From assembly GCF_000174775.1 (NCBI RefSeq), contig NZ_ACLR01000013.1:1-64000 (forward strand): a stretch of 64,000 nucleotides of DNA, written 5' to 3'. Below, piece by piece: positions 37,277 to 45,998 of the stretch. Source of the stretch: Porphyromonas uenonis 60-3. GTDB taxonomy: Bacteria > Bacteroidota > Bacteroidia > Bacteroidales > Porphyromonadaceae. Each line of letters opens with the position of its first letter. The first letter of the stretch is position 1. The notes under the pieces were generated by a model. That model was not told the DNA's origin. It was given only the letters and a program-made list of their open reading frames with translations, and did no database searches. Both the position numbers and the translations under genes were made by a program.

Positions 37277-40200
37277 TTAGAATGTAATCTGGATACCACC
37301 TACATACTGACGTGTATTAGGATAACTATTCATAGCCATATTCAAGACCGCCTCTGGATCAAAGCCGGTGAACTTAGTAATGGTGAGCAGATTACGGCCA
37401 GTCACATAGACACGGACACCCGTGATAAGACCCACCTTCTTAAACCACTCTGAGGGTAGAGCGTAAGAAAGGCGTGCGCTCTTCAGACGAAGGAACGAAG
37501 CATTCTCTAAGAAACGAGAGTCAAAGGCAACCTTCTCACCGAACTTAGGTACGTCGGTGTTGCGGTTCTTTAGCGTCCAAGCCTCCAAGACCTTGCGGCT
37601 CTTGTTGTCGGATAGATTATCGAAGCTGAGGTTCTCCGTAAAGTAGCGGTCATTGTTCATAACCCACTTACCTACGTTGAATGACCAGTCGATGTCTAGA
37701 GCTAGACCCTTCCAGCTAGCACCCATAGAGAAACCACCGTTGAACGGAGCACGAAGCTTCTTGCCCGAAGCACGGAGTAGCTTCTCAGCTACATACTCCT
37801 CTGTGATACGGTCTGGTGAGATGTTGCCATTCTCATCGGGTACATACCATCTCTGCTTACCAGTCTTTGGATTGACACCAGCATACTCAGCCATGAGGAA
37901 CTGCTCAGCCTCACCTACCTTGTAGACCAAGCTGTAGCTAGGCATCTTGTACTCATCCATACCGTAGAATATCTTAGAGATACGCTCGTGGTTGTAGTTG
38001 AGTACGGCAGAAACATAGACGTTCCAGTCACGTGTACGAACGATGTCGTAGCTAGCCGTCAGGTCAATACCCGTATTGGTCATCGAGCCTACGTTCTCAT
38101 AACGAGAAGCAAAGCCGGAGATGTAAGGTAGAGGTACCTGCATAAGCATGTTGTCAGTGATACGGTGATAGACGTTTGCCACCGTATGGAGACGATTGTC
38201 AAAAGCATCGAAGTCTACGCCGATGTTGAGGTTAGACTGACGCTCCCAGCCTAGGTCAGGATTACCGATGGCAGCAGCATAGAGACCGAAGTCACCGCTG
38301 TAGTTGACACGACCGAGGTGTGGGTAGAATGCCAGAGTGGGGATAGAAGAGTTACCCGTAGTACCCCAGCTGGCACGTAGACGTAGCGTATTGAGCCACT
38401 TTATGTGCTCTAGGTGTGCGCGATAGAGATCATAGGTAGCACCGACTGAGTAGAAGAGTGCTGTCTGGTTATTTGCGCCAAAGCGTGATGAAGCATCACT
38501 ACGCAGTGATAGATCTAGGTGTAGGTAGTTGTCAAAAGAGTAGTTGACACGACCGAAGAAAGAGAGGTAGTTGTACCCGCTCTTAGCCTGATCAGGTAGT
38601 ATCAGATCCTCGGGCTGCGTGCTACCATTTCCTAATAGCATAAAGCTACGATGCTCAAAGCCATTCGCATAAGCAGCGATAATGTCGGCACGGCTCTGTA
38701 CCCACTCCTGACCAAGTAGGAAGGTCAGCTTGTGCTTGTCAGCAAAGGTGGTACGATACTCAGCCGTATTGGTCCATGTGAATAGGTTCGAGAGTGAACG
38801 ACGCTCGCTCCTTGAACCACGCTGGTCGGTCTCCCAGTAAGCACCAGGGAGGAAAGACTTAGAGGTAAACGAGTGAGACAGATCAAGACCAGCTTGTGTC
38901 TTGATGACAAGTCCCTTGATAGGAGTCAGCTCTGCATAACCACCGATGTTAGCCTGGTAGCCATCAGAGAGGTTTCTAATGTATTTGTCCTTGATTACTC
39001 TATCGACCGTAGACTTACCTAGCTGTACTAGGTACCAGTAGCGACGTAGCTCACCATTCTTGTCATAAGGAGAGAGGTAGCGAGGCTGAGAGAGAGCTCC
39101 GTACGGGCCTTCGTTGACATAAGCTCCACCCTCAAAGCTAGAAGCGTATTGCTGTGTGTAAGCGCCAAAGATGTTGGCACCGACCTTGAGCCACTCCTTA
39201 ACACGAGAGTCTACGCTGATACGACCGTTGTAACGTGTGAAGCTGTTGCGGCCACGAGTCAGACCCTCCTGTGAGAAGGTACCCATAGAGATGTAGTACT
39301 GCGTACGATTGCTACCACCGCTAAAGGAGATGTCAGCATTGTACGTAGGAGCGTTGCGACCCATAAAGAACTTAAGCCAGTCAAAGTTGTAGTTGTCTGC
39401 GTTGTAGTTCTTCACATCATTATTCTCAAGAGGATTGAATGGCCAAGCCTCAGTCTCTGACGATGCCTTGGTAGCTAGCTCGTTGAGCTTCATAAGAAGT
39501 TGATTCTTATTCTTCGTCTTTAGGTATCCGTGAGAAGCCTGATACTGGAGGAGCTCGTCACCAGTCATCATGTTGTCGTACGGCTTTCTATTGATAAACT
39601 GAGAGATACCATACTGTGCATTGACAGTAATATGTCCGAAGCCCTCCTCAGAGCGCTTACCCTTCTTGGTGGTGATGACGATAACACCATTAGCTGCTCG
39701 CGCACCGTAGATAGATGTTGACGAAGCGTCCATAAGGGTAGTCAAGCTCTCAATATCGTTGGAGTTCATAGCCATGACGGTACCTAGGTCTGTCTGCATA
39801 CCATCTACGATGTATAGAGGTGCAGAGCCAGCCGTTAGTGAACCAGTACCGTGGATCTGGACTTTTGCCACAGCGTTAGGGTCTCCAGAGGTTGTCAAGA
39901 CGCTCATACCAGCGACCTTACCTTGGAGTGCATCCATTACGTTGGCAACAGGCTTCTCTGCGATCTGCTCACCAGATACGCGAGCCATAGAGCCTGAGAT
40001 CGTGCTGAGCTTCTGTCCTGAACCGTAACCTACTACGACGACCTGATCAAGGACTTGTGAGTCAGCCGTCATGACGACATTCATCACCTTAGTGATAGGT
40101 AAGGTGACTGTCTTAAGACCTACATAGGAGAAGGTCAGCTTCTTTGCAGAGGCAGGTACACTGAGGGTGAACTTACCATCTACGTCTGTCGTGGTACCGA

Positions 40201-40351
40201 TAGAGGTGTTGCCCTCCACGACCACGTTCGCAAACATCACTGGCTCCTTACCCTCTCCCGAGGTGACAGTACCTGTGATGGTCCTATTCTGCGCCACAGC
40301 CCAGCCTATGCTGGCCGTTAGCATCAGAAAGAATAGAGCCAATCTTTTCAT
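37277..40351 (-). CDS. SusC/RagA-family TonB-dependent transporter
   Basis: A 1024-residue outer-membrane beta-barrel. A signal peptide (RLALFFLMLTASIGWAVAQ) is followed by a carboxypeptidase-like regulatory domain (about residues 24-105) and a plug with VVVGYGSGQKLSTISGSMARV and GKVAGMSVLTTSGDPNAVAKV. The barrel ends with the aromatic-terminated GGIQITF. There is no N-terminal STN signalling domain, so it should not signal to an anti-sigma factor directly. It is paired with SusD, 39 nt downstream. Energy comes from TonB-ExbBD encoded elsewhere. Confidence 0.95.
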   Translation of the reverse strand: MKRLALFFLMLTASIGWAVAQNRTITGTVTSGEGKEPVMFANVVVEGNTSIGTTTDVDGKFTLSVPASAKKLTFSYVGLKTVTLPITKVMNVVMTADSQVLDQVVVVGYGSGQKLSTISGSMARVSGEQIAEKPVANVMDALQGKVAGMSVLTTSGDPNAVAKVQIHGTGSLTAGSAPLYIVDGMQTDLGTVMAMNSNDIESLTTLMDASSTSIYGARAANGVIVITTKKGKRSEEGFGHITVNAQYGISQFINRKPYDNMMTGDELLQYQASHGYLKTKNKNQLLMKLNELATKASSETEAWPFNPLENNDVKNYNADNYNFDWLKFFMGRNAPTYNADISFSGGSNRTQYYISMGTFSQEGLTRGRNSFTRYNGRISVDSRVKEWLKVGANIFGAYTQQYASSFEGGAYVNEGPYGALSQPRYLSPYDKNGELRRYWYLVQLGKSTVDRVIKDKYIRNLSDGYQANIGGYAELTPIKGLVIKTQAGLDLSHSFTSKSFLPGAYWETDQRGSRSERRSLSNLFTWTNTAEYRTTFADKHKLTFLLGQEWVQSRADIIAAYANGFEHRSFMLLGNGSTQPEDLILPDQAKSGYNYLSFFGRVNYSFDNYLHLDLSLRSDASSRFGANNQTALFYSVGATYDLYRAHLEHIKWLNTLRLRASWGTTGNSSIPTLAFYPHLGRVNYSGDFGLYAAAIGNPDLGWERQSNLNIGVDFDAFDNRLHTVANVYHRITDNMLMQVPLPYISGFASRYENVGSMTNTGIDLTASYDIVRTRDWNVYVSAVLNYNHERISKIFYGMDEYKMPSYSLVYKVGEAEQFLMAEYAGVNPKTGKQRWYVPDENGNISPDRITEEYVAEKLLRASGKKLRAPFNGGFSMGASWKGLALDIDWSFNVGKWVMNNDRYFTENLSFDNLSDNKSRKVLEAWTLKNRNTDVPKFGEKVAFDSRFLENASFLRLKSARLSYALPSEWFKKVGLITGVRVYVTGRNLLTITKFTGFDPEAVLNMAMNSYPNTRQYVGGIQITF

Positions 40352-40368
40352 AAAACTCTTCTTTAGCG

Positions 40369-40413
40369 TTAGTTATACATTGATAGTTTAGATAGCCATA
40401 CCCACCACCACAT
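40369..40413 (-). CDS. Possible Trp-rich 14-residue leader peptide before susC
   Basis: ATG at 40413, then codons giving MWWWVWLSKLSMYN and TAA at 40369-40371. Four of the first six codons are Trp. It lies inside the 200-nt leader defined by the -7 box at 40559-40566, and its stop is 17 nt before the susC ATG. It resembles amino-acid-sensing leader peptides, but no terminator fits between it and susC. The GGTGGTG repeats of this leader could produce it by chance. Confidence 0.3.
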   Translation of the reverse strand: MWWWVWLSKLSMYN

Positions 40414-40558
40414 CCAGCGACCGGTCGTGGCAGTGTATCTCTGAGATAGCTTACAAAGCAACAAGTAGAGGGACCTCTCTACGCACCACCCCGCACAGGC
40501 ACCACCCTGCACAGGACTTGTGTATAGCGTAGATGGCTCTACCCTAACCTTTCGGTAA

Positions 40559-40590
40559 CAAAGGTAATACAAAAAAGTGGGTAAAGCAAA
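40559..40590 (-). promoter_or_regulatory. Promoter of the susC-susD operon
   Basis: On the minus strand TTTG (40587-40590) and TACCTTTG (40559-40566) are separated by 20 bp, the best match in the window to the Bacteroidota -33/-7 pattern. The transcript would have about 200 nt before susC, including a small GTAGAG/CTCTAC hairpin and a 14-nt direct repeat (GTGCAGGGTGGTGC and GTGCGGGGTGGTGC). Confidence 0.75.
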
Positions 40591-40636
40591 TCTAGTGAGC
40601 TCCTCTAGATTTTGCAATTCCCACGAGTCACCTTCT

Positions 40637-40760
40637 GTAGGTGTGTACGGTCTGTGCGTCTGTCTCCGCTAAAAGGGATTGTGTCAGCACCTTGAAGTCA
40701 GGATTTGTCTAGCTAGACTACAGCGGATGCTCCTCCACTAGACACTCCGTGCATGCCCAC
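40637..40760. repeat. Diverged GTAGGGACGC-type repeat pair
   Basis: GTAGGTGTGTACGGTCTGTG followed by CGTCTGTCTCCGCTAAAA, then the inverted form ending CCGTGCATGCCCACA. Same architecture as 7565-7700, with a shared CACTCCGTGCATG-like segment. Fills most of the gap between the susC promoter and the protease terminator; no gene is seen. Confidence 0.5.
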
Positions 40761-40820
40761 AAAGAGCTAGTCGTAAGCTTTTGAGGTCGTCGGGCACTGC
40801 ACTACTCTTTTATAACGTAA

Positions 40821-40857
40821 GCGGTAGTGCTGAGGAGCGTATCCTCGGCACTACCGC
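40821..40857 (-). terminator. Hairpin terminator of the protease gene
   Basis: GCGGTAGTGC pairs perfectly with GCACTACCGC, with inner GAGGA/TCCTC. It lies about 50 bp beyond the minus-strand protease stop codon. Confidence 0.65.
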
Positions 40858-40905
40858 TATACTACTTATTATGTAGTCTAGGTGTACTAGCTCTAGGGCT
40901 AGGGA

Positions 40906-43797
40906 CTACTTAACTAGCTTCTGCGTCTGTACGCCCTCGGCTGTACGGATGGTGGCTATGTAGTGACCAGCAGGTAGGGCTGACACATCCATCGCCATCA
41001 GCTCTGCTCCTGCGAAAGCTGCGACCTGTAGCCCCTGCATGTTGTAAAGCTCGACAGTCTGTACATCTGTAGCGTCGGTAAGCTGTAGCTGTGTGGTGAA
41101 GTGTGCTGGGTAGAGACTCACCTCTGAGGTAGCTACACTAACGGGCTCGTTGGGACGTAGCTCGTTTGGATAGTCGTAGACTACCTCTACGTAGTAGTCG
41201 TCAGAAGTCTTGCCATCGGCATCCTCATATAAGAAAATATCGGGCTTGAGCTCCTTGACTAGCTTACCGTTACGGTAGATATTGTACCCCTTGATTTCAG
41301 GGAAGGGTACAGGTAGCGCACCGTATGTATAGTAAGTGCTGGTGATACCGTCCTGCTTTTCGGGGTTGTTTGAGATGACGAGCTCGACAGCCTGGTATGC
41401 CATACGCTTCTTGCTGTAGGGGAACTGCCATACGTTGAACGTGATTGGATACTTCTTGCCCTTTCTGTAGGCTAGAGCGAGCTTGCATCCGTCATAAGCT
41501 ATATTTTCATCAGTTGAGTTAGCATCTAGGCAGATAGAAGCTTTCGTATTTGACGGATCAAAAGAGAATCCGACATCAAGCAGATGAGCATCCGTAATCT
41601 CTACAGGCATCGAGAGCTGGAAGGAGTAGAGTTGCTTGTCCAGGAAGGCCTTGTCTGCAGTTCCCTTAGGTATATCAAGAGGGAAGTACTGTATGCGAGT
41701 ATCGTCCTTCTTCTGACGGACGAAGAAGGAGATGTTGTTCTTCTCATCGATAGTGCCGTCAGGGTTGTAGGGAGTATCCTGTGAGGGTATGAAGTTGATC
41801 TGATGTATATAGAGCTTCTGACCGTTGAACGGGGACTGTCCTAGACGATAGCTGTCATACATATAGATACCATCTAGAGCAGGCATCTTATAGGCTGCAA
41901 GGATCTTGTCCACACCGCTAGCAGCGACTAGAGGATAGACCTTGTCGCGGTTCTTAATCTTCGTCACCACCTGTGCATTGTACGGCATCTGCCACTTGAG
42001 CTTGGCGCCAGTCTTAGCAGCCGTAACCTTGAGCTGAGCTCTAGAGGCTAGCTGTCCCGTGTAGAGATTGTAGTAGGCGAGAGGAGTAGCTTCTTCCTTG
42101 CCCTCTTCTATCGTATATACAGCCTCGACGGAGTATGAGACACGGCCCTTGCGCTTCATATCTCCAGTGACTGCATCTTCATAGGCAGTCTCTGAGGTAG
42201 AGGTAAGGAGATCACCGTTGCGGTATAGGTTGTACTTGACAGCGTAGCCCTGTGGGTGCTGTGGTACAGGCTTCCAGGAGACTTTGACCTTTGAAGCATC
42301 CGTAGGCTCTATCTTAGCGATGATGGAGGGGACGACAGCTAGTGGCTGATAGTCCTCTCGCCAGGTACCCTTGACCTTCATCGTACCCGTATTTTTGGGG
42401 TCGAGCCACTTGGCCATATACCAGGTCTCACCCTTGGACTTATACTTGTCAAAGTGCGAGTTGAGTCGACCATAGTCTGCATCCATAGAGCAGATGGAGA
42501 TTACGCCACCTGTGAGTGTACCGACCTGATCTCCAGCCCCATTGAAGAGCGGAGAGCCAGAGGAGCCTCCCTCGGTGTTTCCCTTTCGGAACTTGAGTGA
42601 GAAGTGATCATCCACACCACCCTCATCAAAGTTCCACCGACCTAACTTGACATCACCATCGAAGATAGATATCTTAGCAGCATCCCCTGCTGGGTGGTGG
42701 ATACTAGCACCCACCTGCCAAGTGGTAGGAGTAGCATCCCAACCAGAGTAGTAGACACGGTAGTCTAGAGGTATATCTTGCTTGATCTCTAGGAGGAGTC
42801 CATCTGAGTATCCAGCGACAGGGATGAAGGAGCGCATCTCAGCTCCTACCACACTCTTCTCTTGCAGGGTAGCGTAGTCACCACTGGAGCAACGGGGCTT
42901 CTCATAGTGAAAGGCAAAAATCCACTGATTCAATGCCATATCAGGTATTCCAAACGTTTCTGTCGCGCTAGCACAGTGTGCAGCCGTCATTACGTATGGC
43001 TTGAAGTCACCAGCGACATTGTTTACAAGGTTGCCTGAGCACATACCCAGCGCATCCCCATCGACCATCAGCATAGCTACAGAGCTAGCCTTCTGAGCTT
43101 GGTAGGGGTCACCCTCGGGGCAGTTGGCATTGATCTGACAGTACTTACCCAATCCAGGATCAGAGCCATCCTCAAGACCGATGTGCTTCTTTGCACCTGC
43201 GTCTGCCATCAGAGCTGGACGATAGAAGTAACCCACGCCCTGCACCTGTATCGAGGGCATCTCACCCGTGGCAGGAGCCTCGTAGTCAAGGATGAGCGTA
43301 TTGCCACTGATAGGCTCTGTGGCGAAAGCTCCATGCTTGGGATGTGTCGCATGCGTGTAGGCTCCTAGCACCTGCTGGCCCTCGGGCGAGTAGATGTATA
43401 GCTTACCTCCCTCGGGGATGTAGAAGTCCTCGTAGTAGAGATTGCATCCTACTGGCGTGCCCTCGAGCTCTATCTGTAGGCGGTAGATCTTACGTCCGGC
43501 TACGGTACCTACCTGCTCAGCATCCTCAGCGAAGTTTGCACTATGCTTGATTACACGCCCTACAGAGAGGGGCTTGGTCTGTACGGTCTCCGACCAGGAG
43601 TCCTGAGAGAGGAAGTCCGCTGGATTGAAGTCCAGGCTCACAGCGCGAACGGCAGTGAGAGAGCGTAGCGACCCCTCATTCAGCATTAGGGGGGTACCGC
43701 CGAAGGATTGCTGTCCGAAGGTTATAAGACTACTACAGAGTAGGATGACACCTACAGCGAGTAGCCTACAGACCTGGGATAAACGGTGAACTGTCAT
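40906..43797 (-). CDS. Secreted Lys-C-like serine endopeptidase with T9SS C-terminal domain
   Basis: A 963-residue secreted protease. A signal peptide (to about residue 29) and a propeptide (about 30-217) precede a trypsin-fold domain closely resembling Achromobacter lysyl endopeptidase: YCQINANCPEGD at its start, then H274 in TAAHC, D332 in GYSDGLLLEI and S413 in GGSSGSPLF, plus SGWD, SIHHP and KWLDPKNTG. The His that shapes the Lys-C pocket after the catalytic Ser appears as Thr (TLTGG), so lysine specificity is likely but not assured. Two beta-rich domains follow. The last 70 residues (VELYNMQG, ALPAGHYIATI, TQKLVK) are a type A T9SS sorting domain, which takes it to the cell surface or outside. 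Confidence 0.88.
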   Translation of the reverse strand: MTVHRLSQVCRLLAVGVILLCSSLITFGQQSFGGTPLMLNEGSLRSLTAVRAVSLDFNPADFLSQDSWSETVQTKPLSVGRVIKHSANFAEDAEQVGTVAGRKIYRLQIELEGTPVGCNLYYEDFYIPEGGKLYIYSPEGQQVLGAYTHATHPKHGAFATEPISGNTLILDYEAPATGEMPSIQVQGVGYFYRPALMADAGAKKHIGLEDGSDPGLGKYCQINANCPEGDPYQAQKASSVAMLMVDGDALGMCSGNLVNNVAGDFKPYVMTAAHCASATETFGIPDMALNQWIFAFHYEKPRCSSGDYATLQEKSVVGAEMRSFIPVAGYSDGLLLEIKQDIPLDYRVYYSGWDATPTTWQVGASIHHPAGDAAKISIFDGDVKLGRWNFDEGGVDDHFSLKFRKGNTEGGSSGSPLFNGAGDQVGTLTGGVISICSMDADYGRLNSHFDKYKSKGETWYMAKWLDPKNTGTMKVKGTWREDYQPLAVVPSIIAKIEPTDASKVKVSWKPVPQHPQGYAVKYNLYRNGDLLTSTSETAYEDAVTGDMKRKGRVSYSVEAVYTIEEGKEEATPLAYYNLYTGQLASRAQLKVTAAKTGAKLKWQMPYNAQVVTKIKNRDKVYPLVAASGVDKILAAYKMPALDGIYMYDSYRLGQSPFNGQKLYIHQINFIPSQDTPYNPDGTIDEKNNISFFVRQKKDDTRIQYFPLDIPKGTADKAFLDKQLYSFQLSMPVEITDAHLLDVGFSFDPSNTKASICLDANSTDENIAYDGCKLALAYRKGKKYPITFNVWQFPYSKKRMAYQAVELVISNNPEKQDGITSTYYTYGALPVPFPEIKGYNIYRNGKLVKELKPDIFLYEDADGKTSDDYYVEVVYDYPNELRPNEPVSVATSEVSLYPAHFTTQLQLTDATDVQTVELYNMQGLQVAAFAGAELMAMDVSALPAGHYIATIRTAEGVQTQKLVK

Positions 43798-43914
43798 ATT
43801 TTTCTAGCTAGTTTGTTTAGTAGTAATGGGGTGAAAAACGATTCGGCTCGCAAGTTACAACAAAAATCTGACTTAGCGAAGAGTGAAACGTGATTAGCTA
43901 CGGAGTGACACCCC

Positions 43915-44087
43915 GAGGAAATGGAGGAATCGCCACGGAGGAAAGATGAATTTCCCAGCGAGGAACGAAAAAATTCTTCGGAACTTCGAAATCTTTCTTC
44001 CGAAGTTTCATTTCATTCTTCCGAACTTTTATTTCGGCCCTCCGTGGAGAATTTTGTTTTCCTCGGTGGGGGATCTTGATTTTCCAC
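43915..44087. repeat. MITE-like element, copy D (173 bp)
   Basis: Left end GAGGAAATGG (43915), right end near GATTTTCCAC (44087), the most diverged terminal repeats of the five. The core from 43968 is nearly identical to copy A. The right side continues with two repeated TTTTCCACGGAGCTTTT pieces. It lies 90 bp before the 14-bp array of the rsmH promoter. Confidence 0.75.
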
Positions 44088-44179
44088 GGAGCTTTTGTTT
44101 TCCACGGAGCTTTTTTTTTGGCGAGAGAGGCTAGTGCCCCTCGTGACACTATTGACTCTAGTGATACCAGATACGAGTC

Positions 44180-44235
44180 CTAATCTCTAAGGTCTAATTT
44201 CTAAAGTCTAATCTCTAACTTCTAATCTCTAATTT
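44180..44235. repeat. 14-bp tandem repeat, 4 units, next to the rsmH promoter
   Basis: Four 14-bp units of the CTAATCTCTAANNT type. The array ends 3 bp before the -7 box at 44239 and occupies the place of a -33 element. Confidence 0.8.
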
Positions 44236-44238
44236 GAT

Positions 44239-44246
44239 TACCTTTG
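44239..44246 (+). promoter_or_regulatory. Promoter -7 box for the division/cell-wall cluster
   Basis: TACCTTTG in GATTACCTTTGCAG. It gives a leader of about 80 nt to rsmH and could drive all seven genes to ftsW, because no terminator lies between them. Confidence 0.65.
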
Positions 44247-44333
44247 CAGTAACTCTGTGGGCATGGCGATCAGATCATCTTCGCCGATAGCGCACAGAGC
44301 TATCTGTCAAACGTTTATCACTCTTTATCTCCT

Positions 44334-45266
44334 TTGTCCACTAAGCTCTATCACACAGCTGTCCTCTGTGAGGATTCTCTTAACTTGCTGGTCACGACGC
44401 CCTCGGGTCTCTATGTAGATGTCACGATGGGTGGCGGGGGACACTCGCGTGCGCTCCTCGAGCGACTCTCTCCTGAGGGTCGTTGCATTGGTCTAGACCA
44501 AGATCCCGATGCGATGGCTAATGCGCCTCAGGACAGTCGCTACCACTTTGTAGCGACGAACTTTCGCTATCTGGGGCAGTGGCTTGACTACTGGGGGCTC
44601 GCAGGAGAGGTGGATGGGATTTTGGCCGACCTAGGAGTTTCGTCTCACCACTTCGACAGTGAGGAGCGGGGCTTTAGCTTTCGCTATGAGGAGGCGATGC
44701 CTGATATGCGTATGAATAGCCGATCGGGCGTTACGGCTCGTGACCTGCTACTGAGCTATAGCGAGGAGCAACTGGCGGATATACTATATTATTATGGTGA
44801 GCTGCATGATGCTCGTCGTATCGCTGCGCTACTGGTGTCGCATCGTGCCGTGGGCTACCCGACGATTGCCTCGCTCATGGAGGTGCTGGCGCCTGTCCTA
44901 CCTAAGGGAGGACCTCAGCTACGCAATAAGCTGAGCCGTATCTTCCAGGCGCTACGCATCGAGGTGAATGATGAGCTGGGTGCTCTGCGTCAACTGCTGA
45001 GCGACTCGGTGCGTCTCCTGAAGCCAGGAGGGCGCATAGCGATCATCTCTTATCACTCACTGGAAGATCGTATGGTCAAGGAGTTCTTCCGTCTGGGGAG
45101 CTTCGAGCAGCCTAGTGAGGCTTTGGCTGGTATGCCCTTGTCAAAGCCAGCCCCTCTGCGTGTGGTCACAAAAAAAGCTATCACACCCTCTGCGGATGAG
45201 ATAGCAGACAATAATCGTGCTCGTAGCGCTAAGCTACGTGTGGCGGAGCTTCGTGAGGATATTTAA
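44334..45266 (+). CDS. rsmH: 16S rRNA (cytosine1402-N4)-methyltransferase
   Basis: A 310-residue SAM-dependent methyltransferase (MraW) acting on the ribosomal decoding site. It has YHTAVLCEDSLNLL at the start, the SAM loop DVTMGGGGHSRALLE, DGILADLGVSSHHFD and the C-terminal AIISYHSLEDRMVKEFF. No in-frame ATG exists upstream, so translation starts at TTG (44334-44336), which matches where the family begins. It opens the cluster; mraZ, which usually precedes it, is absent here. Confidence 0.92.
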   Translation: MSTKLYHTAVLCEDSLNLLVTTPSGLYVDVTMGGGGHSRALLERLSPEGRCIGLDQDPDAMANAPQDSRYHFVATNFRYLGQWLDYWGLAGEVDGILADLGVSSHHFDSEERGFSFRYEEAMPDMRMNSRSGVTARDLLLSYSEEQLADILYYYGELHDARRIAALLVSHRAVGYPTIASLMEVLAPVLPKGGPQLRNKLSRIFQALRIEVNDELGALRQLLSDSVRLLKPGGRIAIISYHSLEDRMVKEFFRLGSFEQPSEALAGMPLSKPAPLRVVTKKAITPSADEIADNNRARSAKLRVAELREDI

Positions 45267-45278
45267 GTGGGATGAGCT

Positions 45279-45968
45279 ATGGTCAAGATTGACGAATCGT
45301 ACTTTGACAACAACCTAGAGGAGGAGCTACAGGAGCCAGCACCAGTGGCTACAGATGAATCTGTAACGGGATCTCATCCGAGACCTCTACTGGGAGATCT
45401 CCTAGATGAAGAGGTCTCACCAGAAGTTGTTGAGGCGGATGCCCCAAGCGACACGGCTCCCGCTGCAATGGATCCTGCAGACGATGAGGAGACAATTGAG
45501 GTGACGGATGAGCACGCTTCCCTGACGGAGGCTGAGAATACTGAAGAGCTGGACGCTGCAGAAGGGCTGGAGGACTCCGAAGAGCTAGAGGATGAAGAGC
45601 TCTCAGATGAATCTGACCAGCCTGAGCCGTCTGCCCGTAAGCGCTCTTCGCATGGCCTGTGGTACTGGCTGGGCGGTGATATGCTAGAGCAGCCTTCCTT
45701 TAGAAAGTACATACCCGCCTTTATCGCTATCCTCCTGATGGGTCTGATCCATGTCACGAGCAACTATCAGATCATCGCCAAGCGTCGCCAGATAGACAAA
45801 CTAGAGACTCGCGTCAAAGACCTGACCTACAAACACATGGAGAGCGTCAGCGAGCTAACACGCCGTAGCATCGGGGGCAACTTCGAGCAGCAACTCCAAG
45901 CGATGGGGTCAGATCTTGAGGCCTCCTCCCAGCAGTCGATCATCCTCTATCGTGATGCTAAGAAATAA
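45279..45968 (+). CDS. ftsL: FtsL-like division protein
   Basis: A 229-residue single-pass protein. A long acidic, low-complexity N-terminal region (about residues 15-120, rich in E, D, S) precedes a membrane span (about 145-167, PAFIAILLMGLIHVTS) and a periplasmic coiled coil (KRRQIDKLETRVKDLTYKHM). The topology, and its place between rsmH and ftsI, identify it as the FtsL analogue of Bacteroidota, which helps recruit the FtsI/FtsW complex. The acidic tail is much longer than in E. coli FtsL. Confidence 0.8.
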   Translation: MVKIDESYFDNNLEEELQEPAPVATDESVTGSHPRPLLGDLLDEEVSPEVVEADAPSDTAPAAMDPADDEETIEVTDEHASLTEAENTEELDAAEGLEDSEELEDEELSDESDQPEPSARKRSSHGLWYWLGGDMLEQPSFRKYIPAFIAILLMGLIHVTSNYQIIAKRRQIDKLETRVKDLTYKHMESVSELTRRSIGGNFEQQLQAMGSDLEASSQQSIILYRDAKK

Positions 45969-45998
45969 TCTCTTGCCCCTTTAACGAAACACTCCTCT

